10,266 bases of DNA from Bacteroidota bacterium (GTDB taxonomy: Bacteria; Bacteroidota; Bacteroidia; Chitinophagales; Chitinophagaceae), in assembly GCA_021824855.1 (NCBI GenBank), contig JAKAJX010000053.1, positions 1 to 10,266 of the forward strand. The letters are read 5' to 3'. Below, in pieces: positions 1 to 6,206 of the stretch. The stretch's first letter is position 1, and each line of letters opens with the position of its first letter. Both the position numbers and the translations under genes were made by a program. The notes below the pieces were generated by a model. That model did not search any database. It was not told where the DNA came from and saw only the letters and a list, made by a program, of their open reading frames with translations.

Positions 1-606
1 CCCGAAGAAGCATGGCCTACACAAGTAACGAAAACTGAAAGCGAAGAAGTAAAATTAAGCTTTGAAAAAGGAGAGTTGAAAACAATTAATGATACACAAT
101 TCTCTCATCCAACAGAAGCAATTCAATATTTACAAACATTAGCCGGACCTTATGGTATTGGAAGAGATATTCATGTGGGCGATACCATCATCGGCATTAA
201 AGGTCGTGTTGGCTTTGAAGCCGCAGCACCAATGGTTATTTTAAAAGCGCATCATGCTTTGGAAAAACATGTGCTAACCAAATGGCAATTAAATTGGAAA
301 GATCAATTATCGCTATTTTATGGCAACTGGTTGCATGAAGGACAAATATTAGACCCGATAATGAGAGATATAGAAACATTTTTTAAAAGCTCGCAAGAAC
401 AAGTTACCGGCGATGTATTTGTTTTATTAAAACCATATCACTTTCAAATAATTGGTATTGAAAGTAAGTTTGATTTAATGAGTAGCAAGTTTGGTAAATA
501 TGGAGAAATGAATACAGGATTTACAGGAAATGATGTTAGAGGTTTTAGTAAAATTTTTGGCAACCAAACTGTTATTTATACGAAAGTAAAAGAAAGTAAT
601 GAGTGA
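1..606 (+). CDS. argG: Argininosuccinate synthase, C-terminal half (5' truncated by window edge)
   Basis: The reading frame is open from the first base (PEEAWPTQVTKTE...) to TGA at 604-606, so 201 C-terminal residues are visible. The family is usually about 400 residues, so roughly the first half lies upstream of the window. The enzyme joins citrulline to aspartate using ATP in the cytoplasm, the penultimate step of arginine synthesis. Recognition rests on the block GPYGIGRDIHVGDTIIGIKG, followed by a phenylalanine-containing counterpart of the family's YE(T/A)P segment, the AHHALEK helix, and the C-terminal QVTGDVFVLLKPY strand. The TTG at 76 is an internal leucine codon and not a start. The stop is followed in frame by a second stop (TAA at 607), which is also the first base group of the repeat spacer before argC. 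It is the first visible gene of the arginine operon. The call is firm; only the N-terminal ATP-binding half cannot be checked. Confidence 0.95.
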   Translation, partial: PEEAWPTQVTKTESEEVKLSFEKGELKTINDTQFSHPTEAIQYLQTLAGPYGIGRDIHVGDTIIGIKGRVGFEAAAPMVILKAHHALEKHVLTKWQLNWKDQLSLFYGNWLHEGQILDPIMRDIETFFKSSQEQVTGDVFVLLKPYHFQIIGIESKFDLMSSKFGKYGEMNTGFTGNDVRGFSKIFGNQTVIYTKVKESNE

Positions 607-668
607 TAAGTTTAGGTATTAAGTTAAAAGCTTGTACTTACAACTTACAACATAAAACTTATAACTTA
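607..668. repeat. Heptamer-based inverted repeat filling the argG-argC spacer (ORF-less copy of the cassette ends)
   Basis: The spacer is made almost entirely of TAAGTTN-type heptamers in the left part (607-630) and their complement, AACTTA-type units, in the right part (about 637-668). The left part matches the left arm of the four-helix-bundle cassette (1640-1664) in 22 of 25 alignment columns, with one gap. Left and right parts match each other in inverted orientation at about 19 of 25 columns. The repeat starts directly after the argG stop and ends on the A of argC's ATG, the same placement as the cassette between argC and argD. It could fold into an imperfect RNA hairpin between the two genes. 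No Bacteroidetes-type promoter (TTG / TAnnTTTG) is evident in it. Reading it as an empty or collapsed copy is inference. Confidence 0.7.
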
Positions 669-1642
669 TGATTAAAGTAGGAATTATAGGCGGTGCGGGT
701 TATACCGGAGGAGAATTAATTAGGCTACTAATTAATCACCCACAAGTAACTATTGCATTCATTAATAGTACCAGCAATGCTGGAAATGATATAAGCAAAG
801 TTCATACAGATTTACTTGGAGAAACCGAATTAAAATTTACAACAGAGTTAAGCAACGATATTGATGTTTTGTTTTTATGTGTGGGTCATGGTGAAGCAAG
901 AAAGTTTTTAGAAGCTAACGCTATTGATGAAAAAATAAAGATCATTGATCTTTCGCAAGATTTCAGATTACATCATACATCCAACATCGGATATCGAACA
1001 TTTATTTATGGCCTTCCCGAATTAAATAAAACAAAAATCCAATCCGCCAATAATATTGCCAATCCGGGTTGCTTTGCTACAGCTATTCAATTAGGATTAC
1101 TGCCACTTGCCAATGCAGGCATATTAGGAGACATTTATACAACTGGAATTACAGGAAGTACAGGTGCAGGACAAAGTTTAAACAACACATCGCACTATAG
1201 TTGGAGAGCCAATAATATTTCTGCTTACAAAACTTTACAGCATCAACATATAAAAGAAATACATGAAAGTTTAATTCAGTTACAAGATAATGATGGCTTG
1301 CATGTTCATTTTGTTCCATGGCGTGGCAATTTTACGAGAGGCATTTATGTTACATCAATTGTTGATACGTCATTACCATTAGAAGAAGTAATACAAATTT
1401 TTAAAGAATATTATAAATATGCAGCATTTACACATGTTAGTGATACAATGATAGATTTGAAGCAAGTAGTGAATACCAATAAATGTTTCATCCATATTGA
1501 AAAACAAGGCAATAAAATTGCTATTCATTCGGCAATAGATAATTTACTAAAAGGTGCATCGGGGCAAGCTGTACAAAATATGAATTTATTATTTGGATTA
1601 GAAGAAACAACAGGTTTACAACTTAAAGCGTCAGGGTTTTAA
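668..1642 (+). CDS. argC: N-acyl-gamma-glutamyl-phosphate reductase
   Basis: ArgC reduces N-acyl-glutamyl phosphate to the semialdehyde with NADPH in the cytoplasm (third step of the pathway). The 324-residue protein has the normal length for the short bacterial ArgC type. The N-terminal Rossmann loop reads GIIGGAGYTGGELIRLL (residues 5-21). The catalytic cysteine is C135 in NPGCFATA, followed by the STGAG loop at 164-168. The C-terminal half carries the HFVPWRGNFTRGIYVT segment (214-229), the counterpart of the family's HL.P..RGI motif. The end, GASGQAVQNMNLL, is also typical. ATG at 668 is the only sensible start because the Rossmann strand begins at residue 2. It sits directly on the end of the 607-668 repeat. 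Its stop codon, TAA at 1640, is the first unit of the next repeat arm. In this operon the acyl group is predicted to be succinyl (see ArgF'); the sequence of ArgC alone does not decide that. Confidence 0.96.
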   Translation: MIKVGIIGGAGYTGGELIRLLINHPQVTIAFINSTSNAGNDISKVHTDLLGETELKFTTELSNDIDVLFLCVGHGEARKFLEANAIDEKIKIIDLSQDFRLHHTSNIGYRTFIYGLPELNKTKIQSANNIANPGCFATAIQLGLLPLANAGILGDIYTTGITGSTGAGQSLNNTSHYSWRANNISAYKTLQHQHIKEIHESLIQLQDNDGLHVHFVPWRGNFTRGIYVTSIVDTSLPLEEVIQIFKEYYKYAAFTHVSDTMIDLKQVVNTNKCFIHIEKQGNKIAIHSAIDNLLKGASGQAVQNMNLLFGLEETTGLQLKASGF

Positions 1643-1665
1643 GTTGTAAGTATTAAGTTATAAGT
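1640..1665. repeat. Left inverted-repeat arm of the cassette
   Basis: The arm is four consecutive heptamer-type units: TAAGTTN, then TAAGTAN, then TAAGTTN, then TAAGT. The TAA trinucleotides at 1640, 1647, 1654 and 1661 fall in all three forward frames, and the first of them is argC's real stop codon. The arm ends immediately before the ATG of the four-helix-bundle gene, so it also occupies the place of that gene's ribosome binding site, and no Shine-Dalgarno motif is visible. Confidence 0.8.
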
Positions 1666-2031
1666 ATGCAGAACTATAAAGATTTAAAAGTTTGGGGAAA
1701 AGCACATCTCTTTACATTAGATGTATATGAGGCAAAAAAATTATTTCCTAAAGAAGAACTCTACAGCTTAACAAATCAACTGCGAAGATCCGCATCTTCT
1801 ATTCCTGCAAATGTTGCGGAAGGATGTGGTAAAAACACTAATGCTGAGTTTGCACATTTTTTAAATATTGCTTTGGGTTCTGCTAATGAAGCTGAATACT
1901 TTTTAATACTTAGCAAAGACTTAAATTATTTAACAGAAGAAAAATTTCATACTCTATATAATATTATTAATGAAGTAAAAGGTATGTTGATTGCTTTAAT
2001 AAATAAAGTAAGAACATCACCAACTACTTAA
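1666..2031 (+). CDS. Four-helix bundle protein (23S rRNA intervening-sequence protein family)
   Basis: The 121-residue protein matches the four-helix-bundle family (S23/IVP; TIGR02436-like) over its whole length. Visible family features are the opening YKDLKVW (4-10), LFPKEELYSL (26-35), QLRRSASSIPANVAEG (38-53), and the FLNIALGSANEAEY helix (65-78). Known structures of the family are small helical bundles that form pentamers with a basic surface, but no cellular function is firmly established. The ORF is intact, which argues for selection or a recent arrival. It starts at ATG 1666, right after the left repeat arm, and its stop (TAA at 2029) lies inside the right arm. It has no known role in arginine synthesis. 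Its place between argC and argD looks like an insertion into the operon that preserves co-transcription. The family assignment is firm; function is unknown. Confidence 0.92.
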   Translation: MQNYKDLKVWGKAHLFTLDVYEAKKLFPKEELYSLTNQLRRSASSIPANVAEGCGKNTNAEFAHFLNIALGSANEAEYFLILSKDLNYLTEEKFHTLYNIINEVKGMLIALINKVRTSPTT

Positions 2032-2051
2032 AACTTACTACTTAAAACTTA
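2026..2051. repeat. Right inverted-repeat arm of the cassette
   Basis: The arm is the inverted counterpart of 1640-1665 (23/26). Internally it is a 13-bp direct repeat, TACTTAAAACTTA, at 2025-2037 and again at 2039-2051. It contains the stop codon of the four-helix-bundle gene (2029-2031) and ends on the A of argD's ATG. The end sequence ACTTATG also occurs at argC's start (665-670), so both operon genes that follow a repeat begin in the same sequence context. Confidence 0.8.
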
Positions 2052-3229
2052 TGAATTTATTTAACGTTTATCCGCTTAACAACATCACCATTACAAAAGC
2101 ACAAGGAAGTTATGTGTGGGACGAAAATGGTGTGCAGTATTTAGATATGTATGGTGGTCATGCAGTAATTAGTATTGGTCATACGCATCCGCATTGGGTA
2201 AAAAGTATTGAAGACCAATTAGAAAAAATTGGATTTTATTCCAACTCTGTAATCATTCCAATTCAACAACAATTAGCAGAGAAATTAGGAAAGATAAGTG
2301 GAAAAGAAGATTACCAATTATTTCTTTGCAATAGTGGCGCCGAAGCCAATGAAAATGCATTAAAGCTTGCATCATTTCATACCGGAAGAAAAAAAATTGT
2401 GGCTTTTTCAAAATCATTTCATGGAAGAACTTCGTTGGCTGTTGCAGCAACCGATAATAAATCGATAGTGGCACCGGTAAACGAAACCGATAATGTAATC
2501 TTTCTTCCTTTTAATGATGAAAAAGCATTGCAACAATATTTTAATAATTTCGGTGAAGAAGTAGCTGCAGTAATTGTTGAGGGGATTCAGGGTGTTGGCG
2601 GTATTAATATTGCCAACGAATCTTTCTTGCAATTAATAAGAAAATTGTGTACCCAATATAATTGTGTTTACATTGCCGATAGTGTACAATGTGGTTATGG
2701 AAGAAGTGGAAAATTTTTCTCTCACGATTATGCCGGTGTTAATGCCGATATTTATACCATGGCAAAAGGTATGGGCAATGGTTTTCCTGTTGGTGGTATT
2801 TTAATTGCCCCACATATTAAACCTAAGTACGGATTGTTAGGAACAACATTTGGTGGTAATCACCTAGCATGTGCTGCTGCTTTAGCCGTATTAGAAGTAA
2901 TAGAAAAAGAGAATTTAATTGAAATGGCTAAACAACGCGGCATGTATTTAATGAATAAATTAAAAGCAATTGATACCATAAAAAATGTTCGTGGTAAAGG
3001 TTTAATGATTGGCTTTGATGTTCCGGAAACAATAAAAGATTTAAAAAATAAATTACTATTCGATTATAATATTTTTACCGGCGAAGCAAAACCAAATGTA
3101 ATACGGTTACTGCCTTCATTAGCTTTATCAAGAAAACAAGCAGATGAATTTTTAGAAGCATTGAATGAAGCAATTGCAGCAGTAAAAACACCAAATCTTA
3201 AAGAAAAAGTAGAAAAAGTTGCTGAATAA
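2051..3229 (+). CDS. argD: N-acyl-ornithine aminotransferase (class III, PLP-dependent)
   Basis: ArgD moves an amino group from glutamate to the N-acyl-glutamate semialdehyde, giving N-acyl-ornithine. The 392-residue length is normal for class III aminotransferases. Motifs in order: LDMYGGHAVISIGHTHPHW (31-49); the phosphate-binding NSGAEANENALKLA (94-107); FHGRT (123-127); VIVEGIQGVGG (174-184); ADSVQCGYGRSG (209-220), where D210 should contact the pyridine nitrogen; and the Schiff-base lysine K239 in YTMAKGMGNGFPVGG. TTFGGNHLACAAALAVLE (265-282) follows. One departure is Ser211 where the family usually has Glu (DEVQ). Assignment to the arginine pathway rests on position between argC and argF'. 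By sequence alone, related acyl-ornithine or acyl-lysine aminotransferases remain possible. The start ATG overlaps the last base of the right repeat arm. Confidence 0.93.
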   Translation: MNLFNVYPLNNITITKAQGSYVWDENGVQYLDMYGGHAVISIGHTHPHWVKSIEDQLEKIGFYSNSVIIPIQQQLAEKLGKISGKEDYQLFLCNSGAEANENALKLASFHTGRKKIVAFSKSFHGRTSLAVAATDNKSIVAPVNETDNVIFLPFNDEKALQQYFNNFGEEVAAVIVEGIQGVGGINIANESFLQLIRKLCTQYNCVYIADSVQCGYGRSGKFFSHDYAGVNADIYTMAKGMGNGFPVGGILIAPHIKPKYGLLGTTFGGNHLACAAALAVLEVIEKENLIEMAKQRGMYLMNKLKAIDTIKNVRGKGLMIGFDVPETIKDLKNKLLFDYNIFTGEAKPNVIRLLPSLALSRKQADEFLEALNEAIAAVKTPNLKEKVEKVAE

Positions 3230-3230
3230 T

Positions 3231-3290
3231 GTTTCAATTGTACAAGTGTGCGACGCAAGAAAGATGAGCAATAGTATAAAAGTTGGAAAC
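3231..3290. other. Possible structured element in the argD-argF' spacer
   Basis: The 104-base spacer between argD and argF' is the longest inside the operon. Its first 60 bases can fold back: GTTTCAATT at 3231-3239 pairs with AGTTGGAAAC at 3281-3290 through nine base pairs, including one G-T wobble, with one bulged G. The enclosed part contains the palindrome TTGTACAA and the relatively GC-rich GTGTGCGACGC (3246-3256), unlike the very AT-rich surroundings. A second small hairpin (3299-3304 with 3323-3328) lies just before the argF' start. The element matches no riboswitch or leader I can recognise. It could be an RNA processing site, a dispersed repeat, or a remnant gene. It is unrelated to the TAAGTTN repeats. 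Confidence 0.35.
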
Positions 3291-3333
3291 AAAATTTAAA
3301 TACTATAAAATAATTTCTTTTAAGTATTGAAAA

Positions 3334-4332
3334 ATGAAACAATTTATTTCTGTTCATGATGTACTTACTCCTTCTTCTGAAGGATTGAGCGAAGCTATTA
3401 ACAATTTAATAGAAAAGGCATTGGCATATAAACTGAATCCCTTTGCCGATAAGGCTTTGGGAACAGGCAAAAGAATGGGATTAATATTTTTAAATCCGAG
3501 CTTACGCACAAGATTAAGTACACAAGTTGCTGCAAGTAATTTAGGAATGGAAGCAATTATTTTTAATGTTGATAAAGAAGGTTGGGCTTTAGAATTTGAA
3601 GAAGGTGCCATTATGAGTGGTAATACAGTTGAGCATATTAAAGATGCAGCACCTATTCTCGGAAAATATTTTGACTTATTGGCTATTAGAACCTTTCCAT
3701 CTTTAAAAAATAAAGAAGAAGATTGTAGTGAATTATACATTAATCAATTTATAAAATATGCGGGTGTACCTGTAGTTAGTTTGGAAAGTGCTACTCGCCA
3801 TCCTTTACAATCATTAACAGATATTATTACTATTCAGGAATATTTAAAAACTCAGCAACTACATCATAAAAAGCAAAAGCCAAAAATTGTTCTTACATGG
3901 GCACCACATGTAAAACCATTGCCACATTGTGTTGCCAATAGTTTTGCTGAATGGATGAATGCTTGGGGAGTTGGCGAGTTTGTAATTACGCATCCACAAG
4001 ACTATGAATTAGATGAAAAATTTACGAAAGGAGCTACTATTACTTATAACCAAGATGAAGCATTAAAAAATGCAGATTTTATTTATGTAAAAAATTGGAG
4101 CACCTATACCGATTATGGTAAAATGTATGAGAATGATCCTGAATGGATGTTAACTAATGAAAAATTAGCACTCACAAATAATGCAAAAGTGATGCATTGT
4201 TTACCAGTGAGAAGAAATGTAGAATTGAGTGATGAAATATTAGACGGGCCAAACAGCATTGTTACACAGGAAGCCGGAAACCGTGTATGGGCGGCACAAG
4301 CAGTGCTTTCGGAAATTTTGAATGCTAAATGA
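3334..4332 (+). CDS. argF': N-succinylornithine/N-acetylornithine carbamoyltransferase (succinyl type predicted)
   Basis: This carbamoyltransferase transfers the carbamoyl group from carbamoyl phosphate to the free amino group of an N-acylated ornithine, instead of free ornithine. The 332 residues include the carbamoyl-phosphate loop NPSLRTRLS (54-62), HPLQSLTD (156-163), the acyl-ornithine-family proline segment TWAPHVKPLP (188-197), NSFAEWM (202-208) and HCLP (288-291). The proline segment and NSFAEWM are features of the AOTC/SOTC family and not of standard ArgF. In the Xanthomonas enzyme Glu92 selects N-acetylornithine. The Bacteroides fragilis enzyme has Pro there and uses N-succinylornithine, and published E92P/S/V/A changes convert the first type to the second. 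Aligning MDGDTEEH with MSGNTVEH puts Val99 at this position, which predicts the succinyl type. The start is ATG 3334, in an A-rich context. Confidence 0.93.
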   Translation: MKQFISVHDVLTPSSEGLSEAINNLIEKALAYKLNPFADKALGTGKRMGLIFLNPSLRTRLSTQVAASNLGMEAIIFNVDKEGWALEFEEGAIMSGNTVEHIKDAAPILGKYFDLLAIRTFPSLKNKEEDCSELYINQFIKYAGVPVVSLESATRHPLQSLTDIITIQEYLKTQQLHHKKQKPKIVLTWAPHVKPLPHCVANSFAEWMNAWGVGEFVITHPQDYELDEKFTKGATITYNQDEALKNADFIYVKNWSTYTDYGKMYENDPEWMLTNEKLALTNNAKVMHCLPVRRNVELSDEILDGPNSIVTQEAGNRVWAAQAVLSEILNAK

Positions 4333-4342
4333 TGAATGTTGA

Positions 4343-5125
4343 ATGGAGAAGTTATTTGTTATAAAAATTGGTGGAAATATTATTGATGATGAAATAAAAT
4401 TTTCTTCATTCCTGCAATCATTTGCCGGTGTTGAAGGGAAAAAAATATTGGTGCATGGCGGCGGAAAATTGGCTACTAAATTAGCCAATCAATTAGGCAT
4501 TACACAACAAATGATTGATGGCAGAAGAATTACAGATGCCGAAACTTTGAAGATCGTAACAATGGTTTATGCCGGTTATATTAATAAAAATATTGTAGCA
4601 CAATTACAATCGTTTGGTTGCAATGCCATGGGACTATGCGGTGCCGATGGTACTGTTATTAAAGCACATCAAAGAATTCACCCAACAATAAACTATGGCT
4701 TTGTTGGCGATGTAGATGCAGTTAATTCAACTTTACTAAAAAGTTTGTTAGATCAAAATATGGCCATTGTTATAGCACCGATAACTGTTGATGTAAACGG
4801 ACAATTACTAAATACCAATGCCGATACTATTGCACAAGAAACTGCAAAAGCATTAAGTAGTATGTATCATGTTGAATTGATTTATTCATTCGAAAAAAGT
4901 GGTGTATTGCTGGATGTGGATGATGAAGCAAGTGTAATTGCAACAATTGATCCTTCAACGTATAAAACACTGAAAGAGGAAAAGAAAATATTTGAAGGCA
5001 TGATACCCAAGCTGGATAACGCTTTTGCAGCATTGCAAAACGGTGTAAAAAAAGTTGTTATTGGCAAGGCCGAAGAATTAGATCAATTAATTTCCGGTAA
5101 TTCCGGTACAAGCATCATTCAATGA
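4343..5125 (+). CDS. argB: N-acyl-glutamate kinase
   Basis: ArgB phosphorylates the gamma-carboxylate of N-acyl-glutamate with ATP. The 260-residue protein is an amino-acid-kinase-fold enzyme: VIKIGGN (6-12, with K8 for phosphate), VHGGGK (37-42), DGRRITDAETL (59-69, with the substrate-binding Arg), NTNADTIA (157-164), and GMIPKLDNA (219-227, with K223 near the ATP phosphates). The first beta strand begins at residue 4, so there is no N-terminal helix of the kind that makes some kinases arginine-sensitive. By analogy with E. coli ArgB, this one is predicted not to be inhibited by arginine. It starts 10 bases after the argF' stop; two closer ATGs (4332 and 4336) are out of frame. Its stop overlaps the start of the next gene (ATGA at 5122), suggesting translational coupling. 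The acyl group is inferred to be succinyl from ArgF'. Confidence 0.95.
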   Translation: MEKLFVIKIGGNIIDDEIKFSSFLQSFAGVEGKKILVHGGGKLATKLANQLGITQQMIDGRRITDAETLKIVTMVYAGYINKNIVAQLQSFGCNAMGLCGADGTVIKAHQRIHPTINYGFVGDVDAVNSTLLKSLLDQNMAIVIAPITVDVNGQLLNTNADTIAQETAKALSSMYHVELIYSFEKSGVLLDVDDEASVIATIDPSTYKTLKEEKKIFEGMIPKLDNAFAALQNGVKKVVIGKAEELDQLISGNSGTSIIQ

Positions 5126-6195
5126 ACGATCAAGAATTAAATATTTTATTCACTGATGCGATTAACTTATTAAAAAAGTTAATCACTACTCCATCATTAA
5201 GCAAAGAAGAAGAAGAAACTGCAGAAATTATTCAGCTATTTCTTGAGTCGAAAGGAGTTACTACACATCAGTACCTCAATAACATTTGGGCTAAAAATAA
5301 ATATTTCAATCCCAATAAACCTACAATACTATTAAACTCTCATCACGATACAGTAAAGCCTAATAAAGCATATACTTTAAATCCTTTCGATCCAATTATA
5401 AAAGACGGAAAATTATTTGGTTTGGGAAGTAATGATGCAGGTGGCTGTTTAGTTTCATTAATTGCAACTTTTCTTCATTTTCATAAACAAGAAAATTTAA
5501 ACTATAACATCCTCATTGCAGCTACTGCAGAAGAAGAAATTAGTGGTTCGAACGGTGTTGAAATATTGTTACCTCGCTTGCCTAAAATAGAATTTGGCAT
5601 TGTTGGAGAACCCACATTGATGAATATGGCATTAGCCGAAAAAGGCTTGCTGGTATTGGATTGTGTGGCACACGGCATACCCGGACATGCTGCCAGGGAA
5701 GAAGGCGAAAATGCTTTATACAAAGCAGTAAAAGACATTGAATGGTTTATGAATTATAGGTACGATAAAGTTTCTGATTTATTAGGACCCATGAAGATGA
5801 GTGTTACCATTATCAATGCCGGCTCGCAACATAATGTAGTGCCAAGTGAATGTAAATTTACCGTTGACGTTCGTGTAAACGAATTGTATTCATTCGAAGA
5901 AGTATTAGACATTATCAAATCAAATATTGTGAGTGATGTAATTCCAAGAAGTTGTCGTTTGCGTTCAACATCAATTCCTATCGAACATCCATTAATTCAA
6001 TCGGGATTACAATTAGGCAGAACCTACTATGGATCTCCAACAACAAGCGATAAGGCTTTGATGAATTTTCCAACATTAAAAATGGGACCGGGAGATAGTG
6101 CAAGAAGTCATACCGCAGATGAGTTTGTTTATATTGATGAAATAAAAAATGGAATTGATTTGTATATTCAATTACTTAACAACGTAGTTTATTAA
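5122..6195 (+). CDS. argE: M20-family deacylase, predicted N-acyl-citrulline (or acyl-ornithine) hydrolase
   Basis: This dinuclear-metal hydrolase removes the acyl group in the arginine pathway. With an ArgF'-type carbamoyltransferase upstream, the expected substrate is N-succinyl- or N-acetyl-citrulline, not acyl-ornithine. The 357 residues carry the M20 motifs in order: SHHDTV (73-78; H74 and D76), GSNDAGG (102-108; bridging D105), AEEEISG (136-142; E138 as general base, E139 as ligand), GEPT (162-165; E163), and SHTADEF (329-335; H330). The dimerisation (lid) domain lies at about 172-285, with GIPGHAAR (185-192) supplying the usual His. The start overlaps the argB stop by four bases (ATGA), which fixes the start. 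Related M20 enzymes such as LysK or DapE share the motifs; location decides the call. Desuccinylase activity is inference. Confidence 0.88.
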   Translation: MNDQELNILFTDAINLLKKLITTPSLSKEEEETAEIIQLFLESKGVTTHQYLNNIWAKNKYFNPNKPTILLNSHHDTVKPNKAYTLNPFDPIIKDGKLFGLGSNDAGGCLVSLIATFLHFHKQENLNYNILIAATAEEEISGSNGVEILLPRLPKIEFGIVGEPTLMNMALAEKGLLVLDCVAHGIPGHAAREEGENALYKAVKDIEWFMNYRYDKVSDLLGPMKMSVTIINAGSQHNVVPSECKFTVDVRVNELYSFEEVLDIIKSNIVSDVIPRSCRLRSTSIPIEHPLIQSGLQLGRTYYGSPTTSDKALMNFPTLKMGPGDSARSHTADEFVYIDEIKNGIDLYIQLLNNVVY

Positions 6196-6206
6196 ACTAT
6201 TGCATA

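Larger units (their letters stand above)
1640..2051 (+). mobile_element. Putative four-helix-bundle cassette with 26-bp inverted repeats
   Basis: A 412-bp unit consists of a 26-bp left arm (1640-1665), a 366-bp ORF (1666-2031) and a 26-bp right arm (2026-2051). The right arm, reverse-complemented, matches the left at 23 of 26 positions without gaps. It separates argC and argD, two pathway genes that need nothing between them. No transposase or recombinase is encoded and no convincing target duplication is seen. The encoded protein belongs to the family best known from intervening sequences inside 23S rRNA genes, where flanking complementary arms form a stem cut by RNase III. Mobility, or excision from the mRNA, is therefore inferred by analogy. 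A plain alternative is an operon gene with low-complexity AT-rich borders. Confidence 0.5.

Noticed and set aside
76..606. An apparent 176-residue gene starting at TTG 76
   Set aside because: The frame is open to base 1 and the upstream residues fit argininosuccinate synthase, so the TTG is an internal leucine codon of argG.
1640..2051. A classical insertion sequence or CRISPR array around the heptamer repeats
   Set aside because: No transposase, no target duplication beyond trivial matches, and the repeats are short, contiguous heptamers without spacers.
3064..3357. Minus-strand ORFs such as 3064-3357, 3354-3740 and 4240-4488
   Set aside because: They overlap confident + strand genes, have low-complexity compositions typical of antisense frames in AT-rich DNA, and show no recognisable domain.
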